DNA from: Streptomyces noursei
Lineage (GTDB): Bacteria; Actinomycetota; Actinomycetes; Streptomycetales; Streptomycetaceae
Length of the DNA: 64,000 nt
Assembly: GCF_001646665.1 (NCBI RefSeq)
Contig: NZ_LWBU01000362.1
Coordinates: forward strand, 46,358 to 110,357
Direction of reading: 5' to 3'
A program made the translations under genes and the position numbers. The notes below the pieces were generated by a model that was not told where the DNA came from, searched no databases, and worked only from the letters and a program-made list of their open reading frames with translations. Below are positions 24,553 to 34,030 of this stretch, in pieces. Position 1 is the first letter of the stretch; the number at the start of each line of letters is the position of its first letter.

Positions 24553-25770
24553 CTACCCCCGGGCGGCCGACTTCAGGGGGAGGGCGGGGTCCGCGACGCG
24601 TTCCGGATCGAGCGGGGTGCCCGCCTCGATGAGCTTGCGCCCCTGGGCCAGGTCGCGCGGGCGGCCCACCGCCAGCAGCGCCACCGGCGCGCCCCGCCGC
24701 AGCCAGACCACCGACCACGCGGCGCCGGCCGGGTCACCCCGCCACACCATGGTGTCGGCGGCGGCGTGGTGGCCCGCGTACTGCACGAAGCGGCCGAACT
24801 GCTCGGACCAGAAGTACGGCACCGGGTCGTACGGCCGCGGGACCTCGCCGATCACGGCGGCGGCCACCGTGCGCGGGCCCTGGAGGGCGTTGTCCCAGTG
24901 GTGGACCATCAGCCGCTCGCCGTAGCGCGCCGAGGGGAACGAGGCGCAGTCGCCCACCGCGTACACGTCGGGCGCGGACGTCCGCAGGTGCTCGTCGGCG
25001 ACGATCGCGCCCTCCGGGCCGAGGGCGACACCGGAACCGGCCAGCCAGCCGGTGGCGGGCCGGGCGCCGATGCCGACGACCACGGCCTCGGCGGGCAGCA
25101 GCCGGCCGTCCTCCAGGGCGACCTCGCCGGGTTCGAGGTGCCCCACGCGCGCGTCGGTCAGGAGCGTGGCGCCGCTCTCCTCGTACCACTCGGCCATCGG
25201 GGCGGCGACCTCGGCGGGCAGCGTGCCGGCGAGCGGCCGGTCGGCGGCCTCGACGACGGTGACCGCGCATCCGGCCTCACGGGCGGCCGTGGTGAACTCG
25301 GCGCCGATCCAGCCGGCGCCCACCACCACCACGTCGTGCTTGTCCGCCAGGACCGGGCGCAGCCGCTCGGCGTCGTCGAGGGTGCGCAGCAGGTGGACCC
25401 CGCGCACGCCCTCGGAGCCGGGCAGCGCCACGGGGCGGGCGCCGGTGGCCACGACCAGGACGTCGTAGGGGACGGGCCCCGCCTCGGTGTCGACCTCGTG
25501 CGCGCCGGGGCGCAGGGCGGTGACCTCGACGCCCAGGCGCAGTTCGATGCCGAGCGCCTCGAAGTCCACGTCGAAGGCGGATCCCTCGGCGGTGCCCAGG
25601 AGCACCGCCTTGGACAACGGGGGCCGGTCGTAGGGCTGGTGCGGCTCGGCCCCGATCAGCCGCACGGGGCCGGTGAAGCCCTGCTCGCGCAGCGCCACGG
25701 CCGTCTGCACACCCGCCATCCCGGCTCCGACGATGACGACGCGCCGCTCTGCTTCCATCCGCTCGCTCAC
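24553..25770 (-). CDS. NAD(P)H-dependent FAD oxidoreductase (ferredoxin-reductase type)
   Basis: This 405-residue protein has two dinucleotide motifs, VVIVGAGMAGVQTAVALREQG for FAD near the start and DVVVVGAGWIGAEFTTAARE for NAD(P)H near residue 146, plus the VYAVGDCASFP FAD motif and a C-terminal Reductase_C-like domain with YFWSEQFGRFVQYAG. This is the layout of the ferredoxin/rubredoxin/putidaredoxin reductase family. No ferredoxin or P450 gene is adjacent, so the electron acceptor is not identified. The start is GTG at 25768-25770. Confidence 0.88.
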   Translation of the reverse strand: MSERMEAERRVVIVGAGMAGVQTAVALREQGFTGPVRLIGAEPHQPYDRPPLSKAVLLGTAEGSAFDVDFEALGIELRLGVEVTALRPGAHEVDTEAGPVPYDVLVVATGARPVALPGSEGVRGVHLLRTLDDAERLRPVLADKHDVVVVGAGWIGAEFTTAAREAGCAVTVVEAADRPLAGTLPAEVAAPMAEWYEESGATLLTDARVGHLEPGEVALEDGRLLPAEAVVVGIGARPATGWLAGSGVALGPEGAIVADEHLRTSAPDVYAVGDCASFPSARYGERLMVHHWDNALQGPRTVAAAVIGEVPRPYDPVPYFWSEQFGRFVQYAGHHAAADTMVWRGDPAGAAWSVVWLRRGAPVALLAVGRPRDLAQGRKLIEAGTPLDPERVADPALPLKSAARG

Positions 25771-25798
25771 CCGCCCACCTTACGCAGCTGACACTGTG

Positions 25799-26140
25799 TC
25801 AGGAAGGGAGCTGTTCCACCACGCTCGTCCCGCTGCCCTCCTGGGACTCCCATTCCCAGGTCTCCTCCAGCCGAACGCGTCCATCGGGGAGTTCCACGAC
25901 CGTGGAGACGCAGTGCCCCGACGCCGTACGGCCGTCGCGCTTCAACTGGACGTACCGAAAGTCGAGCCGATCTCCCTCACGCGTTCCCACGAGGTGTCCG
26001 CGCACCACGTCACCGCCCGCGTACTCGGCCCACACCCGCCCGTCCTCCTCGTGGTAGGCGAACCGGGTCGCCGTGCCGACCTGGCCGGGGGCCTGGTCCG
26101 CCACGGGCGACAGGACCAGTCCGTCGAGCGACCGCGCCAC
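25799..26140 (-). CDS. Hypothetical protein, small beta-rich domain
   Basis: This 113-residue protein has alternating polar/hydrophobic strands (TRFAYHEEDGRVWAEYAGGDVVRG, then VELPDGRVRLEETWEWES), with no signal peptide or membrane helix. It resembles n-acetylglutamate-synthase-like or lipocalin-like small proteins in actinomycete genomes, but I cannot assign a function. The start is GTG at 26138-26140. It lies 28 nt upstream of the oxidoreductase on the same strand, divergent from the thiamine operon. Confidence 0.65.
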   Translation of the reverse strand: MARSLDGLVLSPVADQAPGQVGTATRFAYHEEDGRVWAEYAGGDVVRGHLVGTREGDRLDFRYVQLKRDGRTASGHCVSTVVELPDGRVRLEETWEWESQEGSGTSVVEQLPS

Positions 26141-26195
26141 GGCGAAGCTCCCTTACTGCGGGTTGCGGAGTGGGGTTAGTCTGGCCACCGTAGAG

Positions 26196-26290
26196 CACTC
26201 GCGGGAGCCCGGACGCACCGGGCTGAGAGGGAGGCTGGGACGGCCTCCGACCGTACGAACCTGATCCGGGTCATGCCGGCGAAGGGAGGG
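26196..26290 (+). promoter_or_regulatory. TPP riboswitch (THI element)
   Basis: The conserved blocks are all present and in order: GCGGGAGCCCGG, CACCGGGCTGAGAGG (the CUGAGA core), then GAACCTGATCCGGGTCATGCC and GGCGAAGGGAGGG. These form the pyrimidine- and pyrophosphate-sensing arms of the thiamine pyrophosphate riboswitch. The thiO start follows about 12 nt later, so control of translation initiation is likely. Confidence 0.95.
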
Positions 26291-26301
26291 GCTGGACGCC
26301 C

Positions 26302-27507
26302 ATGCATCCACGTACGACAGGTCCACGCACGACCTCGGACGTCCTCGTCGTCGGGGGCGGGATCATCGGCCTGGTCACGGCCTGGCGGGCCACGCAGCGC
26401 GGGCTGCGGGTCGCGGTCGTCGACCCTGAGCCGGGCGGGGGGGCGGCCCGGGTCGCGGCGGGCATGCTCGCCGCGGTCACCGAACTCCACTACGGCGAGG
26501 AGACGCTCCTCGGGCTCAACCTTCTGTCCGCGTGCCGCTACCCGGACTTCGTCGCCGAACTCCAGGAGGCGGCCGGCGGCGCCGACGTCGGTTACCGCGC
26601 GTGCGGCACCCTCGCCGTCGCGCTGGACGCCGACGACCGGGCCCACCTGCGCGAGCTGCACGCCCTGCAGCAGCGCTCGGGCCTGGAGTCGGAGTGGCTG
26701 ACCGGCCGCGAGTGCCGCCGCCTGGAGCCCATGCTGGCGCCCGGCGTGCGCGGCGGGCTGCGGGTGGACGGCGACCACCAGGTCGATCCGCGGCGGCTGG
26801 CGGCCGCCCTGGTCGCCGCGTGCGAGCGGTCCGGGGTGCTGGTCCACCGCACCGGGGCGGAGCGGCTGGTCGTGGCCGGGGACCGGGCGGCGGGGGTCGT
26901 GCTGGAGGACGGCACGGAACTGGCCGCCGGCCAGGTGGTGCTGGCGGCGGGCAGCCTGAGCGGCCGGCTCGGCGGCGTGCCCGCGGAGGCGGTGGCGCCG
27001 GTGCGGCCGGTCAAGGGGCAGGTGCTGCGGCTGTCGGTGCCCCGCGCGTACGCGCCCTTCCTGAGCCGTACGGTCCGGGCGGTGGTGCGCGGCAGCCAGG
27101 TGTACCTGGTGCCCCGGGAGAACGGCGAGCTGGTCGTCGGGGCGACGAGCGAGGAGCTCGGCTGGGACACCACGGTCACCGCGGGCGGGGTGTACGAGCT
27201 GCTGCGCGACGCGCACGAGCTGGTGCCGGGGATCACCGAGCTGCCCCTGACCGAGACCCGCGCGGGTCTCCGGCCGGGCTCCCCCGACAACGCCCCGCTG
27301 CTCGGCCCCACCGTGCTGCCCGGTCTGCACCTGGCGACGGGCCACTACCGCAACGGCGTGCTGCTGACGCCCGTCACCGGCGACGTGATGGCCACCGTGC
27401 TGACCACCGGGGAGCTCCCGGAGGAGGCCCGCGCCTTCACCCCGGCGCGCTTCCGGTCCCCGTCGCCGTCCACGTCCTCGTCCCTCTCTCCGGCAGGAGT
27501 GTCATGA
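26302..27507 (+). CDS. thiO: Glycine oxidase ThiO
   Basis: ThiO is an FAD enzyme that oxidises glycine to the imine used to build the thiazole of thiamine. The 401-residue protein has the FAD motif VLVVGGGIIGLVTAWRATQRG (about 14-34), a DAO-family core, and the C-terminal ATGHYRNGVLLTPVTG motif characteristic of ThiO. The ATG at 26302 lies directly downstream of the TPP riboswitch. The last ~25 residues are a Ser/Pro-rich tail. The stop overlaps the thiS ATG (ATGA). Confidence 0.95.
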   Translation: MHPRTTGPRTTSDVLVVGGGIIGLVTAWRATQRGLRVAVVDPEPGGGAARVAAGMLAAVTELHYGEETLLGLNLLSACRYPDFVAELQEAAGGADVGYRACGTLAVALDADDRAHLRELHALQQRSGLESEWLTGRECRRLEPMLAPGVRGGLRVDGDHQVDPRRLAAALVAACERSGVLVHRTGAERLVVAGDRAAGVVLEDGTELAAGQVVLAAGSLSGRLGGVPAEAVAPVRPVKGQVLRLSVPRAYAPFLSRTVRAVVRGSQVYLVPRENGELVVGATSEELGWDTTVTAGGVYELLRDAHELVPGITELPLTETRAGLRPGSPDNAPLLGPTVLPGLHLATGHYRNGVLLTPVTGDVMATVLTTGELPEEARAFTPARFRSPSPSTSSSLSPAGVS

Positions 27508-27704
27508 ACGTCTCCGTCAACGGCGAGGCCCGGCGGCTCGCCGGCCCGACCACCCTCGACGCCCTGGTCGCGACGCTCACCTCAGCGCCCTCCGGGGTCG
27601 CCGCCGCCGTCAACGAGACCGTCGTCCCGCGCGGCCGGTGGTCGGCGACCGTCCTCGGCGACGGGGACCGGGTCGAGGTCCTCACCGCGGTCCAGGGGGG
27701 CTGA
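27504..27704 (+). CDS. thiS: Sulfur carrier protein ThiS
   Basis: This 66-residue ubiquitin-fold protein ends in Gly-Gly, the C-terminus that is adenylated and thiocarboxylated to carry sulfur to the thiazole. It begins MNVSVNGEARRL and has the typical TAVQGG end. The ATG overlaps the thiO stop, and GGCAGGAG precedes it. It is co-translated with thiO and lies 3 nt before thiG. Confidence 0.94.
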   Translation: MNVSVNGEARRLAGPTTLDALVATLTSAPSGVAAAVNETVVPRGRWSATVLGDGDRVEVLTAVQGG

Positions 27705-27707
27705 GCC

Positions 27708-28502
27708 ATGGCCGACGACCGTCTCACCATCGCCGGGACCACGTTCGACTCCCGGCTGATCATGGGTACGGGCGGGGCGCCCAGCCTCGACGTGCTGGAG
27801 CGCTCCCTGGCCGCCAGCGGCACGGAGCTGACGACCGTGGCGATGCGCCGCCTCGACCCGACCGTGCAGGGCTCCGTCCTGTCGGTCCTGGACCGGCTCG
27901 GCATCCGGGTCCTGCCGAACACGGCGGGCTGCTTCACGGCGGGCGAGGCCGTGCTGACCGCCCGCCTCGCGCGCGAGGCGCTGGGCACGGACTGGATCAA
28001 GCTGGAGGTCGTGGCGGACGAGAGGACCCTGCTGCCCGACCCGATCGAGCTGCTGGACGCCGCCGAGACGCTGGTCGACGACGGCTTCACGGTGCTGCCG
28101 TACACGAACGACGACCCGGTGCTGGCCCGCAGGCTGGAGGACGCCGGCTGCGCGGCGATCATGCCGCTGGGGTCGCCCATCGGCTCCGGCCTCGGCATCC
28201 GCAACCCGCACAACTTCCAGCTGATCGTGGAGCACGCGCGCGTGCCGGTGATCCTGGACGCGGGTGCCGGTACGGCGTCCGACGCGGCGCTGGCGATGGA
28301 GCTGGGGTGCGCGGCCGTGATGCTGGCGTCGGCGGTGACGCGGGCGCAGGAGCCCGTGCTGATGGCCGAGGCGATGCGGCACGCGGTGGAGGCCGGACGC
28401 CTCGCGTACCGGGCGGGACGGATCCCGCGCCGGCACTTCGCGGAGGCGTCCTCGCCCGTGGAGGGGCGGGCGGTGCTGGACCCGGAGCGGCCGGCGTTCT
28501 GA
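27708..28502 (+). CDS. thiG: Thiazole synthase ThiG
   Basis: ThiG condenses deoxyxylulose phosphate, the glycine imine and ThiS-bound sulfur into the thiazole phosphate. The 264-residue TIM-barrel protein shows SRLIMGTGG near the start, TVLPNTAGCFTAGEAV (here VLPNTAGCFT), WIKLEVVADERTLLPD, and the phosphate-binding IMPLGSPIGSGLGI and DAGAGTASDAALAMELGC segments. The catalytic Lys is in DWIKLEV. It is the last gene of the thiOSG operon, followed by a hairpin. thiC, thiD and thiM are not in the window. Confidence 0.96.
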   Translation: MADDRLTIAGTTFDSRLIMGTGGAPSLDVLERSLAASGTELTTVAMRRLDPTVQGSVLSVLDRLGIRVLPNTAGCFTAGEAVLTARLAREALGTDWIKLEVVADERTLLPDPIELLDAAETLVDDGFTVLPYTNDDPVLARRLEDAGCAAIMPLGSPIGSGLGIRNPHNFQLIVEHARVPVILDAGAGTASDAALAMELGCAAVMLASAVTRAQEPVLMAEAMRHAVEAGRLAYRAGRIPRRHFAEASSPVEGRAVLDPERPAF

Positions 28503-28513
28503 CGGCCCCCGGT

Positions 28514-28560
28514 ACCGGCGCGGCGCCCGTTCCACGGGGGGCGGGCGCCGCGGCGCCGGT
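28514..28560 (+). terminator. Terminator hairpin after thiG
   Basis: A GC-rich stem (28514-28529 with 28542-28560, with a 3-nt bulge) lies 12 nt beyond the thiG stop and separates the thiamine operon from the kinase gene. Confidence 0.65.
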
Positions 28561-28639
28561 GTCACAGGTCGGCTGCAGTCCAGGCCGGGGCGGGGGCGGG
28601 GCGGCGGGGGTGTCGGTACGGGCTCGTAGACTCGTGCGG

Positions 28640-30595
<1,956 letters not shown>

Positions 30596-30601
30596 AAACA
30601 C

Positions 30602-31531
30602 ATGCTCCCCCACGGACCCGGATCCGCACCCAAGGTCCCGGCCGCGCCCGGCCAGGGGGAGGTCCCCGCCCCGGGAGGCGTCCGCAACCCGGTCGGCGGC
30701 CATGTCGCGGTGGCCGGCGGCCTCGCCAAGACGGGCCTCACCTACGCGCGCGAGATCGGCGCCGAAGCCGTCCAGGTCTTCGTCGCCAATCCGCGCGGCT
30801 GGGCCACCCCGGCCGGCAACCCGGTCCAGGACGAGCTGTTCCGGGACGAGTGCGCCGTCGAGGGCATCCCCGCGTACGTCCACGCCCCCTACCTGATCAA
30901 CTTCGGCTCCCACACGGAGGCGACCGTCGAGTTCTCCGTGGCGTCGCTGCGCCACTCGCTGCGCCGCGCCCGTGACATCGGGGCGCTGGGCGTGGTCGTG
31001 CACACCGGTTCGGCGACCGGCGGACGCCCCCGGCAGGAGGCCCTCGCCCAGGTGCGCGCGCACATGCTGCCGCTGCTGGACGAACTCGACGAGGACGACC
31101 CGTTCCTGCTCCTGGAGTCGACGGCCGGCCAGGGCGCCTCGCTCTGCTCCCGGACCTGGGACTTCGGTCCGTACTTCGAGGCGCTCGACGCCCACCCCAA
31201 GCTGGGCATCTGTCTGGACACCTGCCACATCTTCGCGGCCGGGCACGACCTGACCGGGGAGCACGGCGTACGGCAGACCCTGGACCTGCTCGTCGGCACG
31301 GTCGGCGAGGGCAGGCTGAAGCTCATCCACGCCAACGACTCCAAGGACGTCGTGGGCGCCCACAAGGACCGCCACGCCAACATCGGCGCCGGTCACATCG
31401 GAGCGGACCCCTTCCGCGAGCTGATGCGCCACCCCGCGACGGACGGCGTCCCGCTGGTCATCGAGACCCCGGGCGGCAAGGAGGGCCACGCGGCGGACAT
31501 CCGGCGCCTCAAGGAGCTCCGGGACAGTTGA
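30602..31531 (+). CDS. AP endonuclease family 2 / deoxyribonuclease IV-like protein
   Basis: This 309-residue TIM-barrel protein shows the endonuclease IV metal-binding layout: VHAPYLINFGS, VVHTGSATGG, LLLESTAGQG, GICLDTCHIFAAGHD, LIHANDSKDVVGAHKDRHANIG and IETPGGKEGH. It should cut at abasic sites in DNA repair. The first ~30 residues are a Pro/Gly-rich extension. The ATG lies 6 nt after the kinase stop, so the pair is probably cotranscribed, an unusual partner for a PASTA kinase. The CsoR-like box begins 3 nt after its stop codon. Confidence 0.88.
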   Translation: MLPHGPGSAPKVPAAPGQGEVPAPGGVRNPVGGHVAVAGGLAKTGLTYAREIGAEAVQVFVANPRGWATPAGNPVQDELFRDECAVEGIPAYVHAPYLINFGSHTEATVEFSVASLRHSLRRARDIGALGVVVHTGSATGGRPRQEALAQVRAHMLPLLDELDEDDPFLLLESTAGQGASLCSRTWDFGPYFEALDAHPKLGICLDTCHIFAAGHDLTGEHGVRQTLDLLVGTVGEGRLKLIHANDSKDVVGAHKDRHANIGAGHIGADPFRELMRHPATDGVPLVIETPGGKEGHAADIRRLKELRDS

Positions 31532-31534
31532 GGA

Positions 31535-31551
31535 ATACCCCTAGGGGGTAT
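31535..31551 (+). promoter_or_regulatory. CsoR-like copper-responsive operator
   Basis: ATACCCC-TAG-GGGGTAT is a perfect palindrome with a 3-nt centre, matching the ATACCCC...GGGTAT type of site bound by the copper sensor CsoR in streptomycetes, as I recall it. It is 54 nt upstream of the chosen start of the His-rich DUF4396 gene, within the expected promoter. The match is to a motif only; the csoR gene is not in this window. Confidence 0.7.
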
Positions 31552-31605
31552 ACGGTTGCTGTCATCGGCAGGAACCGCCACTCGCCATGGACCCTGGGGG
31601 CTCCG

Positions 31606-32259
31606 ATGGAGCACGAAAGCCACGCACAGCACGGAAGTCACGCGCAGCACGAGGGCCACGTCCGGCACGAAAGCCGCGTCCGGCACGTGGGCCACGCGGA
31701 GCACGCCGAGCACTACCCGCTCGCTCAGTACGGCGACCACACCCAGCACTCCCCGCACACCGACCACGAGCGGCAGACGGACCACACGGACCACGCCTCC
31801 GGGCACGACCGGCACGCCACCGGAAAGGCCAGCTGGTCCACGGCCGCCCGGGCCACCCTCCACTGCCTCACGGGCTGCGCCATCGGCGAGGTCCTGGGCA
31901 TGGTCATCGGGACGGCCCTGGGCTGGGACACCGTGCCGACGATGGCGCTCGCGATCGTCCTGGCCTTCTTCTTCGGCTACGCGCTCACCCTGCGCGGCGT
32001 CCTGAAGGCGGGCGTCGACTTCCGGACCGCCTTCCGGGTGGCCCTCGCCGCGGACACGCTGTCCATCGCCGTCATGGAGCTGATCGACAACGGTGTGCTC
32101 GCCCTGTGGCCCGGCGCCATGGAGGCACACCTCACCGACGGGTTCTTCTGGGGCGCCCTCGCCTTCGCGCTCCTCGCCGCCTTCGTCGTCACCACACCGG
32201 TCAACAAGTGGATGATCGGCCGCGGCAAGGGGCACGCGGTGGTGCACCGATACCACTGA
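31606..32259 (+). CDS. DUF4396 membrane protein with His-rich N-terminal domain
   Basis: This 217-residue protein has 19 histidines in its first 70 residues, mostly in Gly/Ser/Gln/Glu-His units (EHESHAQHGSHAQHEGH), and then four membrane helices (about 82-105, 108-130, 140-165, 180-205) of the DUF4396 family, including HCLTGCAIGEVLGM with His86, Cys87 and Cys91. The His-rich part looks like a metal-binding domain. The ATG at 31606 was chosen for the GGGGG ribosome site and because the longer in-frame start at 31528 would place the CsoR-like box inside the coding region. Function is unknown; copper handling is inferred. Confidence 0.82.
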   Translation: MEHESHAQHGSHAQHEGHVRHESRVRHVGHAEHAEHYPLAQYGDHTQHSPHTDHERQTDHTDHASGHDRHATGKASWSTAARATLHCLTGCAIGEVLGMVIGTALGWDTVPTMALAIVLAFFFGYALTLRGVLKAGVDFRTAFRVALAADTLSIAVMELIDNGVLALWPGAMEAHLTDGFFWGALAFALLAAFVVTTPVNKWMIGRGKGHAVVHRYH

Positions 32260-32266
32260 GGGGTAT
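32250..32266. promoter_or_regulatory. Second CsoR-like sequence at the 3' end of the DUF4396 gene
   Basis: ATACCACTGAGGGGTAT has the same length and outer arms as the upstream operator, differing at three inner positions. It overlaps the DUF4396 stop codon and touches the end of the convergent sulfite-oxidase-like gene. It may be coincidental, since part of it is coding. Confidence 0.3.
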
Positions 32267-32898
32267 CAGAGCTCCGGGCCGTCCCCCGGCTCCTCCTGGT
32301 ACGAGTACCGCTGCTCCCGCCACGGGTCGCCGATGTTGTGGTAGCCGCGCTCCTCCCAGAAGCCCCGGCGGTCGGCGGTCATGTACTCCACGCCCCGGAC
32401 CCACTTGGGCCCCTTCCAGGCGTACAGGTGCGGCACGATGAGCCGCAGCGGGAAGCCGTGCTCGGCGGTGAGCAGCTCACCGTCCTTGTGCGTGGCGAAG
32501 ATCGTCCGGTCCGAGGCGAAGTCGGAGAGCCGCATGTTGGCGCTGAAGCCGTACTCCGCCCACACCATCACGTGCGTGACACCGGCGGCCGGCGGAGCCA
32601 GCTCCAGGACCGTACGGGCGGGCACGCCGCCCCATTCGGCCCCCAGCATGCTGTACTTCGTCACGCAGTGCAGATCGGCCACGACCGTCGAGAACGGCAG
32701 CGCCGAGAACTCCTCGTGGTTCCAGCAGTGCTTGTCGCCGCCCGCCGTGGCGCCGAAGACCCTGAACTCCCAGCGGTCCGGCTTGAACTTGGGGACCGGC
32801 CCGTAGTGGGTGACCGGCCAGCCGCGCTGGAGCCGCTGTCCCGGTGGAAGCTCGGACTCCTCTGCTGCCCGGTGTTCCCCGCTCCCTGGCTGACCCAT
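32266..32898 (-). CDS. Molybdopterin-dependent sulfite-oxidase-like protein
   Basis: This 210-residue protein contains the sulfite oxidase / MsrP-type molybdopterin domain: the molybdenum-ligand Cys78 in LHCVTKYS, EFRVFGATAGGDKHCWNHEEF before it, the AEYGFSANMRLSDF segment, and HGFPLRLIVPHLYAWKGPKWVRGVEYM near the C-terminus. No twin-arginine signal is visible, so it is probably cytoplasmic. It has no heme domain. The substrate is unknown; S/N-oxide reduction is a possibility. The start is ATG at 32896-32898. Confidence 0.88.
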   Translation of the reverse strand: MGQPGSGEHRAAEESELPPGQRLQRGWPVTHYGPVPKFKPDRWEFRVFGATAGGDKHCWNHEEFSALPFSTVVADLHCVTKYSMLGAEWGGVPARTVLELAPPAAGVTHVMVWAEYGFSANMRLSDFASDRTIFATHKDGELLTAEHGFPLRLIVPHLYAWKGPKWVRGVEYMTADRRGFWEERGYHNIGDPWREQRYSYQEEPGDGPEL

Positions 32899-33055
32899 GA
32901 CTCAATGGTGACAGACCGGGAAGGGTGGTCATGACACAGGCACGAGGCAGATTCGGGCAACTCCTACTAAGCATGCACTTACTGGACGCTCCCTTCCAGC
33001 GGTGCGAGGATGCGCGGCATCTGCCCCTTTCACACGCGCGGAAGGAGCCTCTGCG

Positions 33056-33535
33056 ATGCAGGGCGACCCCGAGGTCATCGAGTTCCTCAACGAACAGCTC
33101 ACCGCCGAGCTGACGGCGATCAACCAGTACTTCCTGCACGCCAAGATGCAGGAGAACTTCGGGTGGACGAAGCTCGCCAAGTACACCCGGGCGGAGTCCT
33201 TCGACGAGATGAAGCACGCCGAGGTCCTGACCGACCGGATCCTCTTCCTGGACGGCCTGCCGAACTACCAGCGGCTGTTCCACGTCCGCGTCGGCCAGAC
33301 GGTCACGGAGATGTTCCAGGCGGACCGCCAGGTCGAGGTCGAGGCGATCGACCGGCTCAAGCGCGGCATCGAGGTCATGCGCAACAAGGGCGACATCACG
33401 TCCGCGAACATCTTCGAGTCGATCCTGGCCGACGAGGAGCACCACATCGACTACCTCGACACCCAGCTGGAGCTGGTGGAGAAGCTCGGGGAGGCGCTGT
33501 ACATCGCCCAGCTGATCGAGCAGCCGGACAGCTGA
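33056..33535 (+). CDS. bfr: Bacterioferritin
   Basis: This heme-containing ferritin stores iron in a 24-subunit shell. The 159-residue protein has the di-iron ferroxidase ligands Glu18, Glu51 and His54 and the heme-axial Met52 in FDEMKHAE, and matches the family over its whole length (LDGLPNYQRL, EEHHIDYLDTQLELVEKLGE). The ATG at 33056 has GAAGGAG at the ideal spacing; a longer in-frame start at 33002 is not supported. It converges on the bfd gene, which encodes its iron-release partner. Confidence 0.96.
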   Translation: MQGDPEVIEFLNEQLTAELTAINQYFLHAKMQENFGWTKLAKYTRAESFDEMKHAEVLTDRILFLDGLPNYQRLFHVRVGQTVTEMFQADRQVEVEAIDRLKRGIEVMRNKGDITSANIFESILADEEHHIDYLDTQLELVEKLGEALYIAQLIEQPDS

Positions 33536-33580
33536 GCCGCCGGACCGGCGAGCCGTCGCACGGCCGGACCCGGCCTGCCC

Positions 33581-33847
33581 TCAGGCGGCCTCGGGCAGCT
33601 CCACCGCGTCCGCGTCGGCCAGGGCCCCGGCACCCGTCAGGGCCGGCCGGCCCTGGTCCACCAGCTCGCGCCGGGGGCAGTTGCCGCGGCCGAGTATGGC
33701 CTGAATGCGACGTACGCAGGATCCGCAGTCGGTTCCCGCCTTGCACGCCGAGGCGATCTGGCGGGGCGTGCAGGCACCGGCGTCCGCGTGTTCCTGGACC
33801 TGCTTCTCGGTGACGCCGAAGCACGAGCAGACGTACACGCGGCTCAC
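33581..33847 (-). CDS. bfd: Bacterioferritin-associated ferredoxin (Bfd)
   Basis: Bfd is a [2Fe-2S] protein that reduces bacterioferritin-bound iron to release it when iron is scarce. The 88-residue protein has the Cys pattern Cys7-x-Cys9 and Cys41-x2-Cys44 (CKAGTDCGSC), followed by a short Ala/Glu-rich tail. The start is GTG at 33845-33847. Unlike bfr, it has an iron box in its promoter, so it should be induced by iron starvation. Confidence 0.93.
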   Translation of the reverse strand: MSRVYVCSCFGVTEKQVQEHADAGACTPRQIASACKAGTDCGSCVRRIQAILGRGNCPRRELVDQGRPALTGAGALADADAVELPEAA

Positions 33848-33893
33848 CTCCCTGCGGGATCGACGGGATCTACTGGCTGAGGACCCCGCCTTG

Positions 33894-33912
33894 ATCGGTG
33901 AGGCTAACCTAA
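33894..33912 (-). promoter_or_regulatory. Iron box (DmdR/IdeR operator) of bfd
   Basis: The sequence ATCGGTGAGGCTAACCTAA matches the 19-bp DtxR/IdeR consensus TTAGGTTAGGCTAACCTAA at 16 positions, with the GCTAACCTAA half perfect. It lies 46 nt upstream of the bfd start and should give repression when Fe(II) is plentiful. Confidence 0.8.
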
Positions 33913-33954
33913 CCTTACCCGGCGCCCGCGGCGCGCAAAAGCCCGGTGAACGCC

Positions 33955-33989
33955 GATGGGGCGCGGATCACATGGATCCGCGCCCCATC
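33955..33989 (-). terminator. Terminator hairpin after the DAHP synthase gene
   Basis: A perfect 15-bp stem (33955-33969 with 33975-33989) with a 5-nt loop lies 41 nt beyond the DAHP synthase stop, between that gene and the bfd iron box. Confidence 0.85.
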
Positions 33990-34030
33990 AGTGCGCAAGG
34001 CGGTATTCAGCCAAGATCATCGGCCACTGG

